Source: Propionivibrio sp. (GTDB taxonomy: Bacteria > Pseudomonadota > Gammaproteobacteria > Burkholderiales > Rhodocyclaceae). From it: DNA of 43,279 nucleotides. A model generated the notes under the pieces. The model ran no database searches. It was given only the letters and a program-made list of their open reading frames with translations, and had not been told where the DNA came from. The stretch is from assembly GCA_029975435.1 (NCBI GenBank), contig JARKPC010000147.1, forward strand, positions 1-43,279, given 5' to 3'. Positions 31,558 to 39,534 of the stretch are shown here, piece by piece; the stretch's first letter is position 1; every line of letters begins with the position of its first letter. The translations under genes and the position numbers were made by a program.

Positions 31558-31573
31558 GGCTGCACATCGAAGT

Positions 31574-33676
31574 TCACCTCAACGCAAGGCCCTCATTGAC
31601 TATCTTCGGCGTTATGAATACCAACAACTCGGTCTTGTCGTCAATCCACTCCCGGTTCTTGAAAAGCCAGCCGATGTAAGGCAAGTCGCCGAAGAACGGG
31701 ATCCGGTAAGTGTTTTCCGTCGTCTTCTGAGTATAAATCCCTCCGATCACGACAGTTCCGCCATTTTCAACCAGCACTTCCGTCTTGACATGCTTGGTAT
31801 CGATTGCCACGCCGGAACCAGTGGACAGCGAAGTATTGGGCGTGTCCTTGTTGATATCCAAGGTCATCGTTATCTTTCCGTCGGGCGTAATCTGCGGCTT
31901 GACCTTTAATGAGAGATTCGCCTTGCGGAAGGAAACGCTTGTCGCCCCCGAACTGGTCGCCTGCTGGTAGGGAATTTCAACCCCTTGCTCAATCAATGCT
32001 TCAATCTGGTTTGCGGTCATGACACGCGGACTGGAGATGACTTTTCCTTTCCCATCCGCCTCCAAGGCCGAGATCTCGGCGTTCAGAAACTTTGTCTTCG
32101 CGGAGTTGTACAACACCATGGAGAAGACCCCTGCGTTACCGGCACGCGGGGTTGCAGGCAGATTGACAGAACTGGAGTCTGTTGGCCAGTTTGGAATCGT
32201 ACTGGATTGCCCAGTGTAGTAGCCCGTCGCCGCCAAGTTGCCGCCGACAGTAGCGTTACCACCAGGGTCCGTATTCCGGTAGCCAAGCCTTATGCCAATA
32301 TTCTTGGCAAAACTATCGCCGGCTTCAACGATGCGCGCTTCGATCATTACCTGCCTTACCGGAACATCCACCTTGGCAATCATCGCCCGCACATCATCAA
32401 GGCGACTGGGCGTATCCTGAATAAACAAGATATTTGAACGATCATCGAGCAGAGCACTGCCACGCTTCGATAACAGCGTCTGCTTGGAATCGGAAAGGAG
32501 TTTCTTGACGTCTGCTCCTTTGATGTAATTCATCTGGAAGCTTTCGGTACGCAGCGGCTCAAGATCCCCAATCTGCACCTTGGACTCGAACTCCAGTTTT
32601 TCCTTGGTCGCAATTTCTTCGCGCGGCGCGATCAGGATGACATTTCCATTCTTCCGCATATCGAGCCCCTTTTGCTGAAGAATGATATCCAGCGCCTGAT
32701 CCCACGGAACGTCCTTGAGAATAAGCGTGATCGCGCCCCCCACCGAATCACTCACAACAATGTTCATGCCGGTAAACTCGCCGATCACCTGAAGCAATCG
32801 CCGGACTTCGACGTTCTGGAAATTCAGCGACAGTTTCTCGCCCTGGTAGCCGCCCCGGGTGCCCTGAACCAGTTTGTTCGGGTTCTCGATAATAGGCTTC
32901 ACCTCGATCACGAATTGACTATCCGTCTGATACGCGTTGTGCTCCCAGAGACCCTTCGGTGTTATCGTCATTCGGGCATTTGCGCCCTGCTGGACGGTGC
33001 TCACCGAAACAACCGGGGTGGCGAAGTCGGTCACATCGAGTTTCTTGCGCAGCGCTTCAGGAACATTCACTTTGATGAAATCGACAATCAGCGACTGCCC
33101 CTGCTGGCGGATGTCGATTCCGGCACCGGGATCGCTCATATCAACCGATATACGTGCTTCTCCGTCTTTCCCCCGGCGAAACGCGATGTCACGTACGCTA
33201 TTGGCGGCCTGAGTCGGTTGTGCCTGTGAGAAGTGTTCCACTTGCCTGTCAACCCCACCCTCTTGCCAGGTTTTTCCCCCGCTCGGCGTAAGTGCCAGCA
33301 ACAAGGAATTGCCATCGATTGTCGTTTCGTAGGTCATCGCCCGGTTCAGATTCAGCACGACCCGCGTGCGATCTTCGGACTGAACGATATTCGCGCTTCG
33401 CAGATCCCCCTCGTTGAACGATTGGCTGTTCTTCCCCAAGCCATTTGTCGTATTGGCAAAATCAAGGGCTATCCGCGCGGGACTGGCCACGCTGAATCCC
33501 GCCGGAGGTGCTGCAAGTGGTTCCCGGAAGGTCAGTTTGAGATTGAGCACGCCTCCCTGCTGAGCAACCTTTATCGAGTCAATCGAGTTCGGTCTGCCAT
33601 CCTGAGCGTGCGCCACAGCCCATGGCAACATGACCAGCGCGGCAATGCCCAATACATAGTTTGCGATTCGTTTCAC
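31574..33676 (-). CDS. pilQ: Type IV pilus secretin PilQ
   Basis: 700 residues with a signal peptide ending near A24 (AVAHA). An AMIN domain spans about 29-130, with a second AMIN-like region after a linker (about 160-260). An STN domain (LSLNFQNVEVRRLLQVIG) starts near 283, followed by NolW-type repeats and the C-terminal secretin domain (about 450-690) with VEARIVEAG, VISSPRVMTANQ and VLVENGGTVVIGGIY. It forms the outer-membrane ring through which pili extend. GTG start with AGGAGGGGACGAA upstream; the start overlaps the pilP stop by four bases. Last gene of pilMNOPQ. Confidence 0.96.
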   Translation of the reverse strand: MKRIANYVLGIAALVMLPWAVAHAQDGRPNSIDSIKVAQQGGVLNLKLTFREPLAAPPAGFSVASPARIALDFANTTNGLGKNSQSFNEGDLRSANIVQSEDRTRVVLNLNRAMTYETTIDGNSLLLALTPSGGKTWQEGGVDRQVEHFSQAQPTQAANSVRDIAFRRGKDGEARISVDMSDPGAGIDIRQQGQSLIVDFIKVNVPEALRKKLDVTDFATPVVSVSTVQQGANARMTITPKGLWEHNAYQTDSQFVIEVKPIIENPNKLVQGTRGGYQGEKLSLNFQNVEVRRLLQVIGEFTGMNIVVSDSVGGAITLILKDVPWDQALDIILQQKGLDMRKNGNVILIAPREEIATKEKLEFESKVQIGDLEPLRTESFQMNYIKGADVKKLLSDSKQTLLSKRGSALLDDRSNILFIQDTPSRLDDVRAMIAKVDVPVRQVMIEARIVEAGDSFAKNIGIRLGYRNTDPGGNATVGGNLAATGYYTGQSSTIPNWPTDSSSVNLPATPRAGNAGVFSMVLYNSAKTKFLNAEISALEADGKGKVISSPRVMTANQIEALIEQGVEIPYQQATSSGATSVSFRKANLSLKVKPQITPDGKITMTLDINKDTPNTSLSTGSGVAIDTKHVKTEVLVENGGTVVIGGIYTQKTTENTYRIPFFGDLPYIGWLFKNREWIDDKTELLVFITPKIVNEGLALR

Positions 33677-34191
33677 TTCGTCCCCTCCTGTCCCTGCAGC
33701 AGCAGGGAACTCACTCTTTCAACCCAGTCGCCAGCGGCATCTTGAACCAGTTCCTTCAGAACAACCTCTGACTCCGTTATCTTGGTGATCACACCGAAAT
33801 TCTGCCCGAGATAGTTGCCTGCTCTAACCTGATACAAGGATCCGTCGACTTGTACAATGGCATAGGCCGAGTTCTTCCTGGACATCACACCGACATACTT
33901 CAGCGACTCCAGCGGATAAGCTTCCAGCGGTTCTCGCGGACGATCGAAATTGGGCTGCACCCCCCCACCGCTTGCTTTCTTTTCCGGCGCTATTTTTGCC
34001 GGCTTGAAAGGGTCAATAAGATTCCCTGCATCATAGGCGACAGGCTCATAAGGCTTGACCTGCGGGAGAGGGGGAATTTTCCCCTTGATATCCTTGGCGG
34101 CGTCATTCATCCATTGACGTAGATCTTCATGATCGCCGCTATCCGCACAGGACGCCAGAACGATGCAAACCAAGACAAGAAACTTTCTCAT
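33673..34191 (-). CDS. pilP: Type IV pilus assembly lipoprotein PilP
   Basis: 172 residues with a lipoprotein signal peptide and lipobox LASC (lipidated Cys near residue 15). A flexible region rich in Pro and Lys (about 30-85) leads to a beta-sandwich domain: LESLKYVGVMSRKNSAY, VQVDGSLYQVRAGNYLGQ, ITKITESEVVLKELV, the usual PilP core. It links the PilN/PilO complex in the inner membrane with PilQ. It shares four-base ATGA-type overlaps with both pilO and pilQ. Confidence 0.95.
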   Translation of the reverse strand: MRKFLVLVCIVLASCADSGDHEDLRQWMNDAAKDIKGKIPPLPQVKPYEPVAYDAGNLIDPFKPAKIAPEKKASGGGVQPNFDRPREPLEAYPLESLKYVGVMSRKNSAYAIVQVDGSLYQVRAGNYLGQNFGVITKITESEVVLKELVQDAAGDWVERVSSLLLQGQEGTK

Positions 34192-34862
34192 TTCTTCCCA
34201 CCCTTGGCAGCCTGCGCCGCTTTTCTCTTGGCAGCCAGTTCTTCTTCATCCAGATAACGGAACGTTTTTGTAACAGCGTCCAGGACCAGTGTTCCATCTT
34301 TGGCCTGCGGGTTTCCGGTGATCGAAATATTGTTCAGCGTCACGATTCTGGACAACCTGCCGACATCCCCAGCAAACGCCCCAAAATCGTGATAGCTGCC
34401 AGTCAATCGGACATTTATCGGCAATTCAGCGTAAAAGTCCTTGACAACTTCCGGGCCGGGCTTGAAAAGCTCGAACTGCAAGCCGCGCCCCATCCCCGAC
34501 TGATTGATCTCAACCAGCAACGACTCAACTTCGGACTTGTTGGGCAGTTGTTTCAAGAGCGCTCCAAAAGAGCGATCGATCTCGTTCAGTTGCTGAACAT
34601 ACAAGTCCAGATTAACCGCCTGCGTCTTCTTCGCAACAAACTCTTCCTTGAGCTTCACTTCATTTTGTTGTCGTTGCGCCAGCGTATCGAGTTGCTCGTT
34701 CCACCAGAACCACCAACCGGCGACGAGTATCAAAGCGAACAGTCCGATCAGGACCGCAATGCGCGGAGCAAGCGGCCAAGCCCCAACGTCTTTTGGATTC
34801 AGGTTGCGGAAATCGTTCAGGACCGCGTTGAAGTCGATCTTGGGAACAGAGGGCGATTTCAT
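34188..34862 (-). CDS. pilO: Type IV pilus inner-membrane protein PilO
   Basis: 224 residues. One transmembrane helix lies at about 30-50 (IAVLIGLFALILVAGWWFWW), then a coiled coil (LAQRQQNEVKLKEEFVAKK) and a ferredoxin-like periplasmic domain with the PilO signature segments LLKQLPNKSEVESLLVEINQ and FKPG. The C-terminus is Lys/Ala-rich. It pairs with PilN and contacts PilP. Overlaps pilN and pilP by four bases each. Confidence 0.95.
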   Translation of the reverse strand: MKSPSVPKIDFNAVLNDFRNLNPKDVGAWPLAPRIAVLIGLFALILVAGWWFWWNEQLDTLAQRQQNEVKLKEEFVAKKTQAVNLDLYVQQLNEIDRSFGALLKQLPNKSEVESLLVEINQSGMGRGLQFELFKPGPEVVKDFYAELPINVRLTGSYHDFGAFAGDVGRLSRIVTLNNISITGNPQAKDGTLVLDAVTKTFRYLDEEELAAKRKAAQAAKGGKK

Positions 34863-35425
34863 TTTTTACCGACCTCCTCGTTTGGACTCCGCTTCAATGC
34901 CGCGTTCAGACTGAACTCGCTCAGGCGTCGCTTATCCACAGTAACGGCCTTGATCTCCACAAGTTGAGGTTTTTCCAGCCACGGGGATGCTTCGATATTC
35001 CGCATTAGCGTCGAGACGCGCGCATTGGACTGCGCATATCCAATCAGAACGATATTTCCGCCGGTCTGTTTCATGGAACGGATATAAACCCCCTCGGGCA
35101 TCTGTTTCACCAGTTCGCTCAATAAGCGCACGGCTTCCGCCCGGTCCCGCTGCAATGACTCGATAATTTGCTTGCGGGCAAGCAAGGCCTGCGTCTGTTC
35201 CTTCAGGCGCTTGATCTGGTCGATCTGCTTGTCCAGCACCACGATTTCCTTCTTCAGGAAGTCGTTCTTGGCGTCCTGGGCCGCAATGTAGCCGTCGATG
35301 ACCGTGATAACCAGGAACACGATCAGTCCTGCAAGCACCGACACCAGGCCGAGAAGGCCATAGAACTGCTGGCGCTTGGCCTTGCGCTTCTCTTCCCGAT
35401 GCGGGAGAAGGTTGATGCGTATCAT
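34859..35425 (-). CDS. pilN: Type IV pilus inner-membrane protein PilN
   Basis: 188 residues. The N-terminal cytoplasmic peptide INLLPHREEKR binds a groove on PilM in characterised systems and is fully conserved here. One transmembrane helix follows at about 22-44, then a coiled coil (about 50-80) and a ferredoxin-like domain in the periplasm. It recruits PilM to the membrane and pairs with PilO. ATG 35423-35425 overlaps the pilM stop by four bases. Confidence 0.95.
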   Translation of the reverse strand: MIRINLLPHREEKRKAKRQQFYGLLGLVSVLAGLIVFLVITVIDGYIAAQDAKNDFLKKEIVVLDKQIDQIKRLKEQTQALLARKQIIESLQRDRAEAVRLLSELVKQMPEGVYIRSMKQTGGNIVLIGYAQSNARVSTLMRNIEASPWLEKPQLVEIKAVTVDKRRLSEFSLNAALKRSPNEEVGKK

Positions 35426-36501
35426 TCGTCAAACCTCCGCAGAGCGAGGCCGCACGCCACCATCAATGAGGACGCGTCGGCCAGCAGGCTCTTGGCACGG
35501 ACCCGATCTGAAAGAACCATGTCGGCAAATGGGTTGGCCACGATCGTGTTGATCTGTGTGCGCGACGCGACGACCTCGTCCACACCAGGAAGCACGGCGC
35601 AACCACCGGACAAAACTACATGATCCACCTTATTGAATTGCGTCGAAGTAAAGAAAAACTGCAAGGCCCTCGAAACCTCGAGCGCCATGCTCTCCACGAA
35701 TGGCTGCAGGAGTTCCGCCTCATAGTTGTCTGGGAGACTGCTCCGACGTTTCTCGGCCTCAGCCTCCTCAAACGTCATGCCGTACAATCGCGCAATATCC
35801 TGCGTCAACTGATTCCCACCGAACGCCTGCTCTCGCGCATAAAGCTGCTGCCCATCTCGCAACACGGTCAGGTTCATCACATTGGCACCGACATCCACAA
35901 GCGCGATGATCTGCCCCTTTCCTCCATCCGGCAATTGCTTTTGAATCAATTCCAGAGAAGACAAGACGGCATAAGACTCGACATCCATGACCACGGGCTT
36001 CAACCCGGCGGATTCGACCACCGCCACACGATCCTCAACTTTCTCCTTGCGCGAGGCGGCAATCAGGACCTCGATCTCCTCGGGCGAGGAAGGTGCTGGC
36101 CCTACCACCTGAAAGTCAAGGTTGACTTCGTCGAGCGCAAAAGGAATGTACTGGTTTGCCTCGGATTCAACCAGGAGTTCCAGTTCTTCCTCTCTCTGGC
36201 CGGCGGCCACGATGATCTTCTTGGTAATCACATGGGACGCCGGAAGCGCGGCAGCAACGAGCCGGGTGGAGGTCGCCAGCTTTTTCCACGCCCGCCTGAC
36301 AGTCTCGGCTGCTGATTCCAGATTGACGATGTTGCCATCGGCAACAACATCTCTCGGCAGGATTTCCACCGAATAGCGCTCGACCCGATACCCGCCCTTG
36401 CCGTCATTCGCCAACTCAACCATCTTTACCGCTGATGAGCTGATATCGAGTCCGATCAGGGAGCGCGCCTTGGGATTGAAGATCGAAAGATCGAATTGCA
36501 A
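35422..36501 (-). CDS. pilM: Type IV pilus assembly ATPase-fold protein PilM
   Basis: 359 residues, actin/FtsA-like fold. The N-terminal nucleotide segment LIGLDISSSAVKMVEL is present, a second phosphate loop IIALVDVGANVMNLTVLRDG lies near 203-222, and the adenosine motif VVLSGGCAVLPGVDEVV is near 291-307. It is a cytoplasmic ring protein that binds PilN. The start appears to be TTG 36499-36501, preceded by AAGGGGTGGCGA; no in-frame ATG gives the conserved N-terminus. First gene of pilMNOPQ, divergent from ponA. Confidence 0.94.
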   Translation of the reverse strand: MQFDLSIFNPKARSLIGLDISSSAVKMVELANDGKGGYRVERYSVEILPRDVVADGNIVNLESAAETVRRAWKKLATSTRLVAAALPASHVITKKIIVAAGQREEELELLVESEANQYIPFALDEVNLDFQVVGPAPSSPEEIEVLIAASRKEKVEDRVAVVESAGLKPVVMDVESYAVLSSLELIQKQLPDGGKGQIIALVDVGANVMNLTVLRDGQQLYAREQAFGGNQLTQDIARLYGMTFEEAEAEKRRSSLPDNYEAELLQPFVESMALEVSRALQFFFTSTQFNKVDHVVLSGGCAVLPGVDEVVASRTQINTIVANPFADMVLSDRVRAKSLLADASSLMVACGLALRRFDE

Positions 36502-36548
36502 ATCGCCACCCCTTACAAAAAACCCTTCAATAATTAGTAGTTAGCGAA

Positions 36549-36571
36549 CTTATAGATAATCTACTTTAGAT
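36549..36571 (-). promoter_or_regulatory. Candidate pilM promoter with operator-like palindrome
   Basis: A -10-like TATAAG (minus strand, 36549-36554) lies about 48 nt before the pilM start. Just upstream is a perfect inverted repeat ATCTA-CTT-TAGAT (36559-36571) in the spacer. A TTGCTA -35 with a 19-bp spacer is the best partner, not ideal. The whole gap 36502-36687 also must hold the ponA promoter. Confidence 0.4.
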
Positions 36572-36687
36572 GCTAGCAACAAGTATTCGGCAAGTAAAGC
36601 TATTTTTACGTCATTGTTTCCCGTATTTTTCTTAATAATCCCGCGATAATTCCTGCCACTACAGGAGTGCCGAGCGTGTGTTTATAA

Positions 36688-39012
36688 TTGGCGATTGCGT
36701 CTTCTCTGGACATTGCCTTGCCTACCGTTTCTCGCTGGATCCTTTACCCCATAACCATCCTCCTGGGAATTGTGGCAATGGCCGCCGCCATGGTCGCCGT
36801 CGTCGTTATCCTGGCATATCCGAATCTTCCATCGCTCGAAATTCTCACGGATTATCGCCCCAAGATCCCGTTGAGGGTCTACACCGCAGACGGGCACCTG
36901 ATTGGAGAGTTCGGCGAAGAACGCCGTGCATTCGCGCGGTTTGAAGATGTGCCCATGATTATGAAGCAAGCCATTTTGGCAGCAGAGGACGAACGCTTCT
37001 ACCAGCACGGCGGCGTCGATGCGCTAGGCATCGTCCGGGCGGCCATCAGCAATATTTTGGGCGGCGGCAAGCGCCAGGGAGCTTCAACAATCACGCAACA
37101 GGTGGCCAAGAATTTTTTCCTGTCTTCCGAAAAAACCTACTCGCGCAAGCTTTACGAGGCCCTGCTGGCCTTCAAGATCGAACACAACCTGACTAAGGAT
37201 CAGATTTTCGAGTTGTATATCAACCAAATCTACCTGGGGCAACGTGCTTATGGGTTCGGCGCAGCATCACAGATATATTTCGGCAAGCCCCTGAAGGAGA
37301 TCACCATTGCTGAAGCGGCAATGCTGGCCGGTCTCCCGAAAGCACCCTCTGCATTCAACCCGATCGTCAACCCCAAGCGGGCCAGCCTGCGTCAACAATA
37401 CGTGCTGCGCCGCATGCGTGAACTGGACTTTATCGACCCCAAGCAGCACGAAGAAGCGCTGAAGCAGGCTCTCGTCGTAAAGCGCGAGACCAATGAATAT
37501 GCGGTCCACGCCGAACATGTTGCGGAAATGGCCCGCCAGATTGCAGCGGACCGCTTCCCGGAGGATGTGTATTCCAGAGGACTGCGGGTCTACACAACAG
37601 TAACCAAGGCGGACCAGGAAGCGGCGTACACCAGCCTGCGGCGCAACGTCTTCGACTACGACCGCCGGCACGGCTACCGCGGCGCGGAGGCTTACGCTGA
37701 CCTCGCGGAAATCAAGTCGGAACAGGACGAGGCACTGGACGTGCTGTTGCAGGAATACCACAACAGCGAAGACCTGCACCCGGCGGTGGTCTTGCAGGCC
37801 GACACGAAGCAGGTCCGCGCCTACCGTCGCGGCGGTGAAACAATCACGATCACGGGCGAAGGGCTCAAGTTCGCGGCGCGCATGCTTGATGACAAGGCTC
37901 CGCCCAACAAACGTCTCCGCCGGGGAGCCATTATCCGCGTCCAACTGGACGACAAAAACAACTGGCGCATTATGCAGATGCCGGAAGTCGAATCGGCGTT
38001 TCTTTCCGCCGACCCACATACTGGTGCGATCCGCTCGCTGGTCGGAGGTTTCGATTTCGGTCGCAACAAGTTCAACCACGCCACGCAGGCCTGGCGCCAA
38101 CCCGGTTCGAGTTTCAAGCCATTCATATATTCTGGCGCCCTGGAGAAGGGCTTTACGCCAGCCTCCATCGTTCTTGACGATCCGATCAGTTTTCCCGCTT
38201 CGGTCACGGGCAGCCAGGCGTGGGAGCCCAAGAACTACGACGGAAAATACGAAGGCCCGATGCGCATGCGTACGGCGCTGGCCAAGTCGAAAAACATGGT
38301 TTCGATCCGCTTGCTTGAGGCCAGCGGCGTGCATTTCATCCAGGATTACGTAACGCGCTTCGGATTCGAGGCAGAAAAACACCCAGCCTACCTGACCATG
38401 GCCTTGGGAGCCGGTTCGGTGACTCCCTGGCAAATGGTCACCGCTTATTCTGTGTTTGCCAACGGCGGCTACAAGATACAACCTTTCATCGTCAGCCAGA
38501 TTCGCGACGAAAGAGACCAGGTCATCGCCGAAGCCCAACCGGTTACCGCCGGCGACGAATCCTTGCTGGTCATCGATCCACGCAATGCTTACCTGATGGA
38601 CAGCATGCTTCGCGACGTTACGATCTACGGCACGGCCGCGCGAGCCTCGGCGACGCTGAAGCGCCGTGACCTTGCAGGCAAGACCGGAACCACCAACGAG
38701 CACGTCGATGCCTGGTTCTGCGGCTACCAGCGAACGGTCGTTGGATGCTCCTGGATCGGCTTTGACCAACCGAAGAATCTCGGCAATGGAGAAACCGGAG
38801 GTTCGGCTGCCCTGCCCGCGTGGATCGGCTACATGGGCAAGGTGCTCAAGGACGTTCCCGAGTCTTTCATGCCGCAACCGGAGGGGCTGGTATCGCTGGA
38901 AATTGCTGGCTCTGCCAAGGGTCCGTCCAGGGAGTTTTTCTATAAGGAAAACGTCCCGGCATCGGTCGAGCCTGAACCGCCACAGGATCAAAACGCAAAG
39001 CCGGTGGATTAG
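36688..39012 (+). CDS. mrcA: Penicillin-binding protein 1A (transglycosylase/transpeptidase)
   Basis: 774 residues if the TTG at 36688 starts translation. A transmembrane helix lies at about 17-40. The glycosyltransferase domain has the catalytic glutamate segment AEDERFYQHGG (near 100-108), QGASTITQQVAKNFFL and the later LYINQIYLGQRAYGFGAA. An OB-like insert (about 330-430) precedes the transpeptidase domain with SSFK at 474-477, SKN at 534-536 and KTGTT at 665-669. It polymerises and cross-links peptidoglycan. The start is uncertain: a TAA stop lies immediately before the TTG, AGGAG (36663-36667) is 20 nt away, and TTG 36718 is an alternative. It ends overlapping the cyaY stop codon. Neighbour order ponA/pilM divergent is conserved. 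Confidence 0.94.
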   Translation: MAIASSLDIALPTVSRWILYPITILLGIVAMAAAMVAVVVILAYPNLPSLEILTDYRPKIPLRVYTADGHLIGEFGEERRAFARFEDVPMIMKQAILAAEDERFYQHGGVDALGIVRAAISNILGGGKRQGASTITQQVAKNFFLSSEKTYSRKLYEALLAFKIEHNLTKDQIFELYINQIYLGQRAYGFGAASQIYFGKPLKEITIAEAAMLAGLPKAPSAFNPIVNPKRASLRQQYVLRRMRELDFIDPKQHEEALKQALVVKRETNEYAVHAEHVAEMARQIAADRFPEDVYSRGLRVYTTVTKADQEAAYTSLRRNVFDYDRRHGYRGAEAYADLAEIKSEQDEALDVLLQEYHNSEDLHPAVVLQADTKQVRAYRRGGETITITGEGLKFAARMLDDKAPPNKRLRRGAIIRVQLDDKNNWRIMQMPEVESAFLSADPHTGAIRSLVGGFDFGRNKFNHATQAWRQPGSSFKPFIYSGALEKGFTPASIVLDDPISFPASVTGSQAWEPKNYDGKYEGPMRMRTALAKSKNMVSIRLLEASGVHFIQDYVTRFGFEAEKHPAYLTMALGAGSVTPWQMVTAYSVFANGGYKIQPFIVSQIRDERDQVIAEAQPVTAGDESLLVIDPRNAYLMDSMLRDVTIYGTAARASATLKRRDLAGKTGTTNEHVDAWFCGYQRTVVGCSWIGFDQPKNLGNGETGGSAALPAWIGYMGKVLKDVPESFMPQPEGLVSLEIAGSAKGPSREFFYKENVPASVEPEPPQDQNAKPVD

Positions 39013-39332
39013 CTGTCGCGCAGTTCGATCTTCGTTCCCGCCTGCGCAGACACCAGATCCGACAGGGCGGCCATCAATTCGCGTCCGCTTCTCGTGTCGC
39101 GCCAGGATTGTCCGTCCCAGAGGAAGTGAAAGCCCCCTGCACGGGCAGCCACCCACACCTCCTTCGCCGCAGCATGGCGATTGACGATGATCTTGCCCCC
39201 ATCGTCGAATTCAATTTCCAGAACCCCGCTGCTCGTCATCGAGCAATCGAGATCGGCACCGCTCGTCTCGAGCGCCAACTCGATCGTTTTCAGCGCCCGA
39301 TCCGCAAGGGTAATGAATTCGCTATCGTTCAT
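39009..39332 (-). CDS. cyaY: Iron donor protein CyaY (bacterial frataxin)
   Basis: 107 residues, standard frataxin length. The N-terminal helix carries the acidic iron-binding ridge (MNDSEFITLADRALKTIE, then D27/D29 in SGADLDCS). The beta-sheet follows with VLEIEFDDGGKIIVNRH and the invariant tryptophan segment EVWVAARAGGFHFLWDG. The protein binds iron and modulates IscS-dependent Fe-S cluster assembly. Its stop codon overlaps that of mrcA (TTAG, 39009-39012). It is divergent from lptM with 37 bp between, as in enterobacteria. Confidence 0.95.
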   Translation of the reverse strand: MNDSEFITLADRALKTIELALETSGADLDCSMTSSGVLEIEFDDGGKIIVNRHAAAKEVWVAARAGGFHFLWDGQSWRDTRSGRELMAALSDLVSAQAGTKIELRDS

Positions 39333-39369
39333 ACTGTGCTACCATTTTTGCCTTTGATTTCCCTACACC

Positions 39370-39534
39370 ATGCGCAGATACATTACGCTTTCACTGCTGC
39401 TGTCCATGATGGCGTTAAACGCCTGCGGGACACGCGGGTCTCTATATCTGCCCCCACAGCAAAAGACTCCGGAGCCGGCAACCGGTTCCCCGACGCAACC
39501 TGATCTTAGCACGGCCAAGACTCCTAGCTCATGA
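39370..39534 (+). CDS. lptM: LPS translocon maturation lipoprotein LptM (YifL-like)
   Basis: 54 residues. A lipoprotein signal peptide ends in the lipobox LNAC (lipidated C19). The mature start CGTRGSLYLPP closely follows the LptM pattern C-G-x-[KR]-G-x-L-Y-x-P-P, then a disordered Pro/Thr/Gln tail. In E. coli this lipoprotein helps LptD form its native disulfides in the outer membrane. The stop TGA (39532-39534) overlaps the lysA ATG (39531-39533). Context supports it: cyaY divergent on one side and a lysine/DAP gene on the other is the usual setting (E. coli has dapF). Confidence 0.88.
   Translation: MRRYITLSLLLSMMALNACGTRGSLYLPPQQKTPEPATGSPTQPDLSTAKTPSS

Noticed and set aside
36678-36944. 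88-codon frame at the start of mrcA with a better placed ribosome site
   Set aside because: The product is a frame-shifted reading of mrcA with His/Arg-rich composition; the conserved PBP1A frame is the other one.
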